From NCBI GenBank assembly GCA_011523845.1, contig WTFV01000011.1, forward strand, positions 35,663 to 68,870: a DNA stretch of 33,208 nt, read 5' to 3'. Under the pieces are notes generated by a model, which saw nothing but the letters and a program-made list of their open reading frames with translations, was not told the origin of the DNA and did no database searches. A program made the translations under genes and the position numbers. How positions within the stretch are numbered: the stretch's first letter is position 1; every line of letters starts with the position of its first letter. Origin of the DNA: Acidobacteriota bacterium (lineage in GTDB: Bacteria > Acidobacteriota > Vicinamibacteria > Vicinamibacterales > UBA8438). Shown one piece after another: positions 18,111 to 24,795 of this stretch.

Positions 18111-19742
18111 CAACGTGGCCGGCTTCGTGGCCAGCAACTGGGCGAAGAAGTCGTTCCCCTTGTCGTCGACGACGATGAACGCGGGGAAGTCCTCGACCTC
18201 GATCTTCCAGATCGCCTCCATCCCGAGCTCGGGAAACTCCAGCACGTCGACCTTGCGGATGCTGTGGTCGGCGAGCCGGGCCGCCGGGCCGCCGATGGAC
18301 CCCAGGTAGAAGCCGCCGTGCTTCCTGCACGCCTCGGTGACCTGCGCCGAGCGATTCCCCTTGGCCAGCATCACCATGCTGCCGCCGTGCGACTGGAACA
18401 GATCGACGTAGGAATCCATGCGGCCGGCGGTGGTGGGCCCGAACGAACCGGACGCCCGCCCCTCGGGCCGCTTGGCGGGGCCGGCGTAGTAGACCATGTG
18501 GTCCCGCACGTAGCCCGGCAGCTCTTCGCCGGCGTCGAGCCGGTCCTTGAGCTTCGCGTGCGCGATGTCGCGCGCCACGATCATCGGCCCCGACAGCGAC
18601 AGCCGCGTGGCCACCGGGTACTGCGTCAGCTCGCCGAGGATGTCCGGCATCGGCCGGTTCAGATCGAGGCGGACGACGTCGCCCGGCAACTCCTCCTCGG
18701 TCACGTCCGGCATGAACCGCGCCGGGTTCTCCTCGAGCTGCTCCAGGAAGACGCCGTCGCGGGTGATCTTCGCCAGCGCCTGCCGGTCCGCCGAGCAGGA
18801 GACGCCGAGGCCGACCGGGCACGACGCGCCGTGCCGCGGCAGCCGGATGACGCGGACGTCGTGGGCGAAGTACTTGCCGCCGAACTGCGCGCCGACCCCG
18901 ATCTGCCGCGCGAGCTCGAAGATCTGCGCCTCCAGGTCGTGGTCGCGGAACGCGCGGCCGTGCTCGTTGCCGCTCGCCGGCAGCCGGTCGAGGTACTTCG
19001 TGGTGGCCAGCTTCAGCGTCTTCAGCGTGAACTCGGCCGACGTGCCGCCGACGACGAGCGCCAGGTGGTACGGCGGGCAGGCCGCGGTCCCGATGGTCTT
19101 CAGCTTCGCCTCGACGAAGCGCAGCAGCGACGCCGGGTTCAACAGCGCCTTCGTCTCCTGGTAAAGGAAGCTCTTGTTGGCCGAGCCGCCTCCCTTGGCG
19201 ACGAACAGCAGCTCGTACTCGTCCCCCGGCTCGGCGTAGATCTCGATCTGCGCCGGCAGGTTCGAGCCCGTGTTCTTCTCCGTGTACATGTCGAGCGGCG
19301 CCATCTGCGAGTAGCGCAGGTTGCGCTGCTCGTAGGCGTCGAAGACCCCCTGCGACAGCGGCACCTGGTCGTCCCCGAACGTCAGGACGCGCTCGCCCTT
19401 GTGGCCCATGACGATCGCGGTGCCGGTGTCCTGGCACCCGGGCAGCACCCGGTCGGCCGCGATGCAGGCGTTGCGCAGCAACTCCAGCGCCACGAAGCGA
19501 TCGTTCTGCGACGCCTCGGGGTCGTCGACGACCTTGCGGAGCTGGGCCAGGTGGCCGGGCCGCAGCAGGTGCGCCACGTCGTCGAACGCGACGCGCGCCA
19601 CCTCGCGCAGCACCTCGGGCTCGACCTTGAGCATCTCGGCGCCGTCGACGCGGATCGTCGACACGCCGTCGGAAGTCAGCTTCCGGTAGGGGGTCTCGTC
19701 CGGTCCGAGCTCGAAAATCGGTTGATAATGGAAGTCAGCCAT
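18087..19742 (-). CDS. fumA: Class I fumarate hydratase (4Fe-4S)
   Basis: A 551-residue, full-length single-chain class I fumarase that converts fumarate to malate in the TCA cycle, in the cytoplasm. The three cluster cysteines appear as Cys103 ([11 protein letters not shown]), Cys222 ([16 protein letters not shown]) and Cys316 (GVSCSADR), each two less than the E. coli FumA positions as I recall them. The alpha part includes [15 protein letters not shown] and [13 protein letters not shown]. The beta part includes [50 protein letters not shown] and [40 protein letters not shown]. The start at 19742 is 53 bases from the divergent protease gene. The oxygen-sensitive cluster enzyme fits a lineage with low-oxygen or mixed lifestyle, though that is a weak inference. 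Confidence 0.97.
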   Translation of the reverse strand: MADFHYQPIFELGPDETPYRKLTSDGVSTIRVDGAEMLKVEPEVLREVARVAFDDVAHLLRPGHLAQLRKVVDDPEASQNDRFVALELLRNACIAADRVLPGCQDTGTAIVMGHKGERVLTFGDDQVPLSQGVFDAYEQRNLRYSQMAPLDMYTEKNTGSNLPAQIEIYAEPGDEYELLFVAKGGGSANKSFLYQETKALLNPASLLRFVEAKLKTIGTAACPPYHLALVVGGTSAEFTLKTLKLATTKYLDRLPASGNEHGRAFRDHDLEAQIFELARQIGVGAQFGGKYFAHDVRVIRLPRHGASCPVGLGVSCSADRQALAKITRDGVFLEQLEENPARFMPDVTEEELPGDVVRLDLNRPMPDILGELTQYPVATRLSLSGPMIVARDIAHAKLKDRLDAGEELPGYVRDHMVYYAGPAKRPEGRASGSFGPTTAGRMDSYVDLFQSHGGSMVMLAKGNRSAQVTEACRKHGGFYLGSIGGPAARLADHSIRKVDVLEFPELGMEAIWKIEVEDFPAFIVVDDKGNDFFAQLLATKPATLLRRKTAP

Positions 19743-19795
19743 AGCGGGGGGATCTTACCCGGAACGATGGCCCCGATTCGGAGCTCGAGGACCCC

Positions 19796-21034
19796 ATGAA
19801 CACGTTCGCCATCGTCATTCTCGTCGCGCTGGTCGGGGAGTACCTGCTCCATCTCGTGTCCGGCGCGCTCAACGTGCGGGCGTTCAGTCCGAGCCTGCCG
19901 GCCGAGTTCGCCGGCGTGTTCGACGACGAGAAGTACGCCCGGGCGCAGCGCTACACCGCCACGCGCACCCGCTTCGGGCTGCTTCGCGGCGCGTTCGACC
20001 TGGCCGTCGTCCTCGCCTTCTGGTTCGCGGGCGGCTTCGCGTGGCTCGACACGCTGTCGCGCGGGCTCGGCCACGGCCCGGTGGTGACCGGGCTGCTGTA
20101 CATCGGCGCCCTGGGACTCGCCTCGATCCTGCTCGGCCTGCCGTTCCGCGCGTACTCGACCTTCGTCATCGAGGCGCGCTACGGGTTCAACCGGACGACC
20201 GCCGCCACCTTCGTCGCCGACACCCTGAAAAGCCTGGTCCTGGCCGCCCTGCTCGGCGGCCTGCTGCTGGCCGTCATCCTCGCGTTCTTCGAGTGGGCCG
20301 GACCGCTGGCGTGGCTCTGGTGCTGGATCGCCGCCACGGCGTTCATGCTGGCCGTCCAGTTCATCGCTCCAACCTGGATCATGCCGCTCTTCAACAAGTT
20401 CACCCCGCTCGACAGCGGCGACCTGCACGACGCCATCCTGGGCTATGCCCGCAAGGCCGACTTCCCGCTGCGCGGCCTCTTCGTCGTCGACGGCTCCCGC
20501 CGCTCGTCGAAGGCCAACGCCTTCTTCACCGGCTTCGGCAAGAACAAGCGCATCGGGCTGTTCGACACCCTGGTCGACGAGTACACCGTTCCGGAGCTGG
20601 TGGCCGTCGTGGCCCACGAGGTCGGCCACTACAAGAGAAGGCACATCTGGCAGCGGATGGCGCTCTCCATCGGCCACCTCGGCGCGATGCTCTGGATCCT
20701 GTCGCTGTTCCTCGGACAGGAGGGGCTGTTCGCGGCCTTCTACGTCAGCGAGCCCTCCGTGTACGCCGGGCTCCTCTTCTTCGGCCTGCTCTTCACGCCG
20801 GTCGAGCTCGTCCTGTCCGTCCTGGTCAACCTCTTCTCCCGACAGAACGAGTTCGAGGCCGACCGCTTCGCGGCCGAGACCACGGGCAGCGGCGAGCCGC
20901 TCATCGCCGCGCTCAAGAAGCTGTCCGCCGACAACCTGTCGAACCTGACGCCGCATCCGCTGGCGGTCTTCCTCGACTACTCGCACCCACCGGTGCTGCA
21001 ACGGATCGCCGCGCTGCGGCAGGGGGCGGGGTAG
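19796..21034 (+). CDS. M48 family (Ste24/CAAX prenyl protease-like) metalloprotease
   Basis: A 412-residue integral membrane zinc protease. The zinc site is HEVGH (His274, Glu275, His278), with the third ligand Glu354 in NEFEADRFA. Ste24-type features are the long hydrophobic N-terminal half with several membrane helices, the FVIEARYGFNRTT segment, and PLFNKFTPLDSGDL before the catalytic domain. SRRSSKANAFFTGFGKNKRIGLFDTL is typical of M48. Bacterial members probably act in membrane protein quality control, since prenylation is not expected here. The start ATG has GAGG about eight bases upstream. It is divergent from fumarase and ends in a spacer facing the TIGR04255 cassette. Confidence 0.95.
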   Translation: MNTFAIVILVALVGEYLLHLVSGALNVRAFSPSLPAEFAGVFDDEKYARAQRYTATRTRFGLLRGAFDLAVVLAFWFAGGFAWLDTLSRGLGHGPVVTGLLYIGALGLASILLGLPFRAYSTFVIEARYGFNRTTAATFVADTLKSLVLAALLGGLLLAVILAFFEWAGPLAWLWCWIAATAFMLAVQFIAPTWIMPLFNKFTPLDSGDLHDAILGYARKADFPLRGLFVVDGSRRSSKANAFFTGFGKNKRIGLFDTLVDEYTVPELVAVVAHEVGHYKRRHIWQRMALSIGHLGAMLWILSLFLGQEGLFAAFYVSEPSVYAGLLFFGLLFTPVELVLSVLVNLFSRQNEFEADRFAAETTGSGEPLIAALKKLSADNLSNLTPHPLAVFLDYSHPPVLQRIAALRQGAG

Positions 21035-21179
21035 GCGGGGTAGGAGTGTGCGCCGTAGGGGCGCGGGCTCCCGGAGGGTCGGTTGGGCGCCGAGCGGAGC
21101 CGCCAGGCGACGATTGGCGGGCCATCGAACCGAGAGCGATGACCTGCCATCGACGGCCGCGGTCGACGGTGGCGACAGA

Positions 21180-21596
21180 CTACGCGTACGGTGGTGCGAC
21201 CACCCACTCGGTGTGGCGGACGAACCACCTCCGCGTGGATCTCGGCTTCGGTCCGCAGACCTTGGCGTGCGACGGCTCCTCGGGAACAGGATCCGCATGG
21301 ACCGTCTGGTCTCGGGAACGCACCGGACCGGCCGAGATCGACACCAGGCCGAAACCCTCGTGATTCGCCAGCACCCGGCCCGGCTCCCCGCCCTCGTCCT
21401 CTATCACGTCCCGGCGGTAGACGGACATGGGATCGCCATCCCGGTCATCCTCGAACGCCGCCGACGAAGGCCGGAAGCGACCGTCGTTGTCGTCACGAAC
21501 GAAGTGCCACGGGGGGATTCTCCGCAGAAGACGAACCTCGTCGCCGATCCGGGGATCGTCGGGGAACTGTCTCCTGCACTCTTCCGGGGACGCCAC
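21180..21596 (-). CDS. Conserved hypothetical protein, third gene of the TIGR04255 cassette
   Basis: A 138-residue protein that is probably real. It has a compact, charged N-terminal core (LLRRIPPWHFVRDDNDGRFRPSSAAFED-RDGDPMSVY), then VLANHEGFGLVSISAG and DPVPEEPSHAKVCGPK, then RRWFVRHTEWVVAPP. Similar small proteins of unknown function exist in many bacteria, as far as I recall. The start is uncertain: GTG at 21596 has GAGG only two to three bases before it. It begins four bases after the stop of the 181-residue gene, so it is surely the last gene of that operon. The PSSAAF/PMSV/HEGFGL/DPxPEEPxHA pattern suggests an enzymatic or ligand-binding core, but I cannot name it. Confidence 0.75.
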   Translation of the reverse strand: MASPEECRRQFPDDPRIGDEVRLLRRIPPWHFVRDDNDGRFRPSSAAFEDDRDGDPMSVYRRDVIEDEGGEPGRVLANHEGFGLVSISAGPVRSRDQTVHADPVPEEPSHAKVCGPKPRSTRRWFVRHTEWVVAPPYA

Positions 21597-21600
21597 GACC

Positions 21601-22146
21601 TCAGTCCGAAGCCCGTCTCAGCCACGTTCGGACCGTTGCTTCGTGACCCGCCAGACCCGCTTCGACCTCTTCGCCCGAGTGCCGGTCTTCAGCACACCAC
21701 GATACCGCCCCGTCCGGACCGACTTCGATTTCGATGTCCACTCCCCGCCGGTGCCATTCGAGCTGCACCCCCCCCCGCACCGTGGGCACGAGCACGGGAC
21801 CGGCAATGCCCCGAACGACGTACGCCGTCAGAAACTCGATTGTCTGCCTGAAGGCAGTATCGGAGACCGGGTCGGCGCCGTACGAATTCCAGCCCCTCGG
21901 GAGCTGCTGAAGTTCGCAGGCCCGCTCGAGAGCATGCAGGAGCTCTTCAGGCAGATCACGCCTGGGCGCTCGAATCGCTATCCTTCGGGCCGGCCGCCAA
22001 GGCGATTCCTGCGGCGTGGTTCGGACGAGCGGATCCGCCAGGGCGTACGTAGCCGCGACTGTTTCCGCCGCCGACAACCGACCCAGCACCGAGCTCGCGG
22101 CCAGCACCCCCGGACCCGCGTCAACCGCATCAACCAGACCAGGCAT
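21601..22146 (-). CDS. Conserved hypothetical protein, second gene of the TIGR04255 cassette
   Basis: A 181-residue protein. The N-terminal 65 residues are Ala/Arg-rich and variable. The second half is more distinctive: LPRGWNSYGADPVSDTAFRQTIEFL, then VPTVRGGVQLEWHRRGVDIEIEVGPDGAVSW. The RGWNSYGA-P and GGVQLEWH-G-D-EIE motifs recur in small proteins of unknown function that I recall from diverse bacteria. There is no signal peptide or membrane helix. The start ATG at 22146 has GGGAGAG six bases upstream and overlaps the TIGR04255 gene by 17 bases, so the pair is co-translated. No enzymatic site is recognised. Confidence 0.8.
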   Translation of the reverse strand: MPGLVDAVDAGPGVLAASSVLGRLSAAETVAATYALADPLVRTTPQESPWRPARRIAIRAPRRDLPEELLHALERACELQQLPRGWNSYGADPVSDTAFRQTIEFLTAYVVRGIAGPVLVPTVRGGVQLEWHRRGVDIEIEVGPDGAVSWCAEDRHSGEEVEAGLAGHEATVRTWLRRASD

Positions 22147-22972
22147 CCGTTCTCTCCCAGCAGCGTTGCATGGAGTCGGTGGTCAGATCCGCGAACCCTC
22201 GCACGACCCACTCCCGCCCCAGATCGAAGAACTCGAACGCCCCGTCGATTCCGGTTCCGATCGGGGCTCCCCGCGCCATCAGATTCACGACCCAGACCGG
22301 GCTCCCATCGGCCGCGCTCCACGAGGGCTGGGCCGTCACGTACAACCTGCCGGCGGGTCCATCAGTGCCCGGGATGCGATACCGCCACCGCAGAACGGCA
22401 TCCTCCGGGGCCGGCAGGAATGCAACGGCCGGCAACGGCGCCCAGTTCCTCAGGAGCTTCTCGACCTCTCCATGGTGTTCCCATTCGCCAGCGCGCTCGA
22501 TGTGATTGACGTACGTCACCTCGCACTGGTTGACCGCCAGCTCGCCAAGACCCTCGTCGTGGAGGAACGCCTCGAACTCCGACACTTCGTCCCGGAATCG
22601 CTCCCGGATCCGTTCGTACCGCGGATAGGCATCGCCTCCGCCGACCTTGCGCCAGTTGTGAACGAGACGGTCCTGCTGCACCTGCACGAGTTCGGTCTTC
22701 GCCTCGTTCACGAACCAGACGCGCGGCGCTGGCGGCTTGTCCTCGAAAGCGACCTCCACCCGGGGCGGTGACGGCGGACCGAAGCTCTCCGAGGCCGGCG
22801 CCAGCGGCGGGTGCTCCTCGATCAGCGGCAACCGATCGCGGTACCTGCGCCAGAGCAAGCCGACGTGAGCGGTCGTCAGGCTGGACAGTGCCCCGAACTG
22901 GAGGGACAGGACAACTTCCGCTACGGGTGGCTTCGCGAAATCGGGCAGGTCCGGCGGCCGGCTTGAACTCAC
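22130..22972 (-). CDS. TIGR04255 family protein, first gene of a three-gene cassette
   Basis: A 280-residue protein with the hallmarks of this sporadically distributed family: FAKPPVAEVVLSLQFG at the N-terminus, LLWRRYRDRLPLIEEHPPLAPASESFG, RVWFVNEAKTELVQVQQDRLVHNWRKV, YPRYERIRERFRDEVSEFEAFL, QCEVTYVNHIE, and FFDLGREWVVRGFADLTTDSMQRCWER at the end. It is a cytoplasmic protein without known activity, and its patchy distribution suggests horizontal spread. It starts with GTG at 22972. A GATAAA hexamer on the minus strand (23002-22997) is a possible -10. It overlaps the next gene and is divergent from the first Phd/VapC module. Confidence 0.88.
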   Translation of the reverse strand: MSSSRPPDLPDFAKPPVAEVVLSLQFGALSSLTTAHVGLLWRRYRDRLPLIEEHPPLAPASESFGPPSPPRVEVAFEDKPPAPRVWFVNEAKTELVQVQQDRLVHNWRKVGGGDAYPRYERIRERFRDEVSEFEAFLHDEGLGELAVNQCEVTYVNHIERAGEWEHHGEVEKLLRNWAPLPAVAFLPAPEDAVLRWRYRIPGTDGPAGRLYVTAQPSWSAADGSPVWVVNLMARGAPIGTGIDGAFEFFDLGREWVVRGFADLTTDSMQRCWERTDAWSG

Positions 22973-23051
22973 GGAGTCGTCTTGGCTTTCACCAGTTTAT
23001 CGGACGGCCACCGGAGAATCCATTCCTCGTCCTGGCGCGGAACGGTTCGCA

Positions 23052-23081
23052 TTGACATGGCCACATAGCCATGGCTATGTT
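23052..23081 (+). promoter_or_regulatory. Strong sigma-70 promoter of the first Phd/VapC module
   Basis: A perfect -35 TTGACA (23052-23057), an 18-base spacer and -10 TATGTT (23076-23081) lie just before the antitoxin ATG at 23088. Transcription should start at or within a base or two of the ATG, so the mRNA would be leaderless. No Shine-Dalgarno sequence is present. Confidence 0.7.
23063..23080. promoter_or_regulatory. 18-bp perfect palindrome, antitoxin operator
   Basis: ACATAGCCATGGCTATGT is a perfect palindrome that fills the promoter spacer and overlaps the -10 element. This is the expected binding site of the Phd-like antitoxin for autoregulation. Confidence 0.75.
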
Positions 23082-23087
23082 CCGTCC

Positions 23088-23324
23088 ATGCAGACCATTG
23101 CAGCAGGCCGGTTCAAGAACGTCTGTCTGAAGCTGCTGGACGAAGTAGCCGCCACGCGGACGCCCCTGATCATCACGAAGCGGGGCAAGCCGGTCGCGCA
23201 GCTCGTTCCATACGTAGCGCCGGAGCCGGTCGCGAGCCTCGCGGGAAGCGTCCTGCGGGAAACGGGAGACCCCTGCGGTACCGGCGAGCGGTGGGACGCG
23301 GAGCGCGATGCGAGCGATTCTTGA
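23088..23324 (+). CDS. Phd/YefM-like antitoxin
   Basis: A 78-residue protein. The N-terminus MQTIAAGRFKNVCLKLLDEVAATRTPLIITKRGKPVAQLVPY is the Phd/YefM DNA-binding fold (the TKRGKPVAxLVP motif is diagnostic). The C-terminal stretch ending RWDAERDASDS should bind and cover the toxin active site. The start ATG at 23088 is chosen over an upstream ATG because the promoter -10 ends six bases before it. The stop overlaps the VapC start by 17 bases, so the two are translated together. Confidence 0.93.
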   Translation: MQTIAAGRFKNVCLKLLDEVAATRTPLIITKRGKPVAQLVPYVAPEPVASLAGSVLRETGDPCGTGERWDAERDASDS

Positions 23325-23706
23325 CACTCACGCCTGGCTCTGGTGGGTAGCTCAGGACCCGCGTCTGTCCGACACGGGGCGTAGCGCCGTCGAGGACGCC
23401 CGGAGCGAAGGAACCTTGTGGCTGTCAGCGTTCTCGATCTGGGAGGTCGCGAAGAAGGTGCAGAAGGGGCAACTGGTGCTGGACCGCCCGCTCGACGACT
23501 GGCTCGACCAGGCGACGACACCGGCGGGGCTCCACGTCGCCGAGTTGACGCGCGCTGTTCTCGTCGAAAGTTGCAGGCTGCCCGGCGGGTTCGCCGGCGA
23601 GCCCGCGGACGCGATCATCGTCGCCACGGCGCGGTCGCTGGGCGCCGTGCTCGTCACGAAGGACCAACGGATTCGCGACTACGGTCAGGTTCGCACGATT
23701 TGGTGA
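23308..23706 (+). CDS. vapC: VapC-like PIN-domain toxin
   Basis: A 132-residue PIN-domain ribonuclease toxin. The acidic site residues are Asp6 (AILDTHAWLWW), Glu46 (SIWEVAKK), Asp101 (EPADAIIVATA) and Asp119 (VTKDQRI). VapC toxins cleave tRNA or rRNA and are blocked by their antitoxin. The ATG at 23308 has GGAG five bases upstream, inside the antitoxin gene. It ends 12 bases from the stop of another, unrelated VapC on the opposite strand. Confidence 0.95.
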   Translation: MRAILDTHAWLWWVAQDPRLSDTGRSAVEDARSEGTLWLSAFSIWEVAKKVQKGQLVLDRPLDDWLDQATTPAGLHVAELTRAVLVESCRLPGGFAGEPADAIIVATARSLGAVLVTKDQRIRDYGQVRTIW

Positions 23707-23718
23707 GGACCTGTCGTG

Positions 23719-24105
23719 TCACCAGGTACAACGCACCGGATACTGGGTGATCAGCCGATCCGGGGTGACCAGCGTCAGACCGTGCTCGATTGCCTGGCAG
23801 ACCAGCATGCGGTCGAACGGGTCGCCGTGCAACGGCGGCAGGCGCCCCAGGTGCAGCGTGCTGGCCTCGTCCACCGCGAGGCTGGCGAACCGGTGGCGCT
23901 CGCGCTCGCGCGGCACGAAACGCTCGGGCGGGTCCGGCAGCGGCATCCGGTCCAGTGCGTGCTTCACGGCGATTTCCCAGGACGAGACCGCGCTCAGCCA
24001 CACCTGGTTGCCCGGATCCGCAATCAGTTCCCGCACCCGATCCGGAATCTGCCCGGAACCGTGCGCCCACCAGAGGAACGTGCAGGTGTCGAGCAGCAGC
24101 CTCAC
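23719..24105 (-). CDS. vapC: VapC-like PIN-domain toxin (second module)
   Basis: A 128-residue PIN-domain toxin with LLLDTCTFLWWAHG (Asp6), SSWEIAVK (Glu44), HGDPFDRMLVCQA (Asp98) and VTPDRLITQY (Asp115). It is a different subfamily from the VapC at 23308, closer to the HGDPFDR type. It starts with GTG at 24105. That GTG overlaps the stop of a 28-codon frame encoding a duplicated antitoxin tail, in a GTGA junction, so toxin translation depends on ribosomes finishing that small frame. Confidence 0.95.
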   Translation of the reverse strand: MRLLLDTCTFLWWAHGSGQIPDRVRELIADPGNQVWLSAVSSWEIAVKHALDRMPLPDPPERFVPRERERHRFASLAVDEASTLHLGRLPPLHGDPFDRMLVCQAIEHGLTLVTPDRLITQYPVRCTW

Positions 24106-24188
24106 CTCGGGCCGCCTTCGAATCCCTCGGTGATGTCGTCGGGCAGCGGTTCGAAGAACGGGTCCGGCGCCGACATCGTCCCGCTCAC
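24102..24188 (-). CDS. 28-codon mini-ORF: stand-alone copy of the antitoxin C-terminus
   Basis: From GTG at 24188 to TGA at 24102 the frame encodes 28 residues. Most repeat the last 20 or so residues of the neighbouring antitoxin (PD-FFEPLPDDI-EGFEGGPR). It begins in a GTGA overlap with the full antitoxin's stop and ends in an identical GTGA overlap with the VapC start. The tail of Phd/VapB antitoxins is the part that binds the toxin, so this could be a separate inhibitor peptide. It could equally be a translated relic of the duplication. An internal ATG five codons in gives a 24-residue version. Confidence 0.55.
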   Translation of the reverse strand: MSGTMSAPDPFFEPLPDDITEGFEGGPR

Positions 24189-24255
24189 CGCGGACCGCCT
24201 TCGAATCCCTCGATGATGTCGTCGGGCAGCGGCTCGAAGAACGAGTCGGGCACGG
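24105..24255 (-). repeat. Tandem duplication of the antitoxin 3' end
   Basis: Bases 24102-24171 and 24185-24254 match at most positions, with an offset of 83 bases. The offset is not a multiple of three, yet both copies end in the same GTGA junction, so coupling to the toxin survived the event. Confidence 0.9.
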
Positions 24256-24430
24256 TGAACGTCCCGCGCGCCAACCCGAAGGGGCGCGGGGCGGTGTCGG
24301 GTCGCGGCAACGGCCGGATCTCCGCGATCGGCCGGTTGCGCCGGCACAGCAGGATAGTCTCCCCGGCCTCGAGGCGGGCCAGATAGCGGGAGAGGTGCGT
24401 CTTGGCCTCGTGGATGTTCAGGCGGATCAT
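24185..24430 (-). CDS. Phd/YefM-like antitoxin (second module)
   Basis: An 81-residue protein with MIRLNIHEAKTHLSRYLARLEAGETILLCRRNRPIAEIRPLPRP, the Phd/YefM fold (NIHEAKTHLSRYL and RNRPIAEIRP), followed by a linker and the acidic, aromatic tail FFEPLPDDIIEGFEGGPR. ATG at 24430 is preferred to TTG at 24436 because the -10 element ends about five bases before the ATG. There is no Shine-Dalgarno sequence. The operator half-sites straddle the start codon. Together with the mini-ORF and VapC it forms a three-frame chain. Confidence 0.92.
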   Translation of the reverse strand: MIRLNIHEAKTHLSRYLARLEAGETILLCRRNRPIAEIRPLPRPDTAPRPFGLARGTFTVPDSFFEPLPDDIIEGFEGGPR

Positions 24431-24445
24431 GTCCAATCATGATCC
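24424..24445. promoter_or_regulatory. Inverted-repeat operator over the antitoxin start codon
   Basis: GGATCATG (24424-24431) and CATGATCC (24438-24445) form a perfect 8-bp inverted repeat with a 6-base gap. It covers the -10 element and the start codon, so antitoxin binding would block transcription. Confidence 0.65.
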
Positions 24446-24465
24446 ATGAGTGAACCAGGTTTCAA
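24436..24465 (-). promoter_or_regulatory. Promoter of the second Phd/VapC module
   Basis: On the minus strand, TTGAAA (24465-24460), an 18-base spacer and CATGAT (24441-24436) precede the ATG at 24430. The predicted start of transcription falls on the start codon, giving a leaderless message like the first module. Confidence 0.55.
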
Positions 24466-24488
24466 CTCCGATTCCTGATTCCCACCAA

Positions 24489-24592
24489 GCGCCCCGAAAC
24501 GCCTCGCTGGCTCGGCGTTTCGGCCCATCCCCCCGCTCCATGAGCTTGCTCCTCAGAACTCCGCTTCGCTGCGTTCTGGGGCGCAAGCTCCT
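24489..24592 (+). repeat. REP-like element with two hairpins (full copy)
   Basis: The first half has the stem CCGAAACGCC (24494-24503) / GGCGTTTCGG (24514-24523). The second half has GAGCTTGC (24542-24549) / GCAAGCTC (24583-24590), with an inner CAGAAC/GTTCTG pair. The first half matches 17257-17203 on the other strand, and the whole matches 6229-6323 more distantly. Confidence 0.75.
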
Positions 24593-24688
24593 AGCCGATT
24601 CAATCCTCTTTTCGCGCTCGGAGGCCCGTTGCGGCGGGGGCCAGGAGCGGGGCGGACGGCGGCGGGTCCGCCTGAGCCGCGCGGGCCT

Positions 24689-24712
24689 CCTGCGCCCTGC
24701 CCGCAGGTTTTT
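24689..24712 (+). terminator. Plus-strand rho-independent terminator without an obvious gene
   Basis: CCTGCG (24689-24694) pairs with CGCAGG (24702-24707) around a 7-base loop and is followed by five T residues. The nearest upstream plus-strand gene ends a kilobase away at 23706. Confidence 0.55.
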
Positions 24713-24745
24713 CCGGCAATGCGTCATTTCGACTACCGGTTTTTC

Positions 24746-24774
24746 TTGCACAGGACGGGCCGGAGTCCTAGTAT
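24746..24774 (+). promoter_or_regulatory. Promoter of the PSD1-DUF1501 operon
   Basis: TTGCAC (24746-24751), 17 bases, then TAGTAT (24769-24774). Transcription would begin near 24781, just ahead of the GAGGA ribosome site at 24785. This supports the start codon at 24796. Confidence 0.5.
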
Positions 24775-24795
24775 GCGATGTTTGAGGATATGCCC

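Larger units (their letters stand above)
24437..24795. other. Gene-free region with REP-like repeat, hairpins, terminator and promoter
   Basis: No protein gene is supported here. In order it holds the minus-strand antitoxin promoter, a REP-like element with two hairpins (24489-24592), a purine-rich stretch without clear structure, a plus-strand terminator (24689-24712) and the PSD1 promoter (24746-24774). The terminator has no protein gene before it on its strand, so a small untranslated RNA from this spacer is possible. Confidence 0.5.

Noticed and set aside
21035..21179. Hairpin-like sequence after the M48 protease gene
   Set aside because: The arms around 21143-21172 pair poorly and no T tract follows. 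I cannot support a terminator or gene here.
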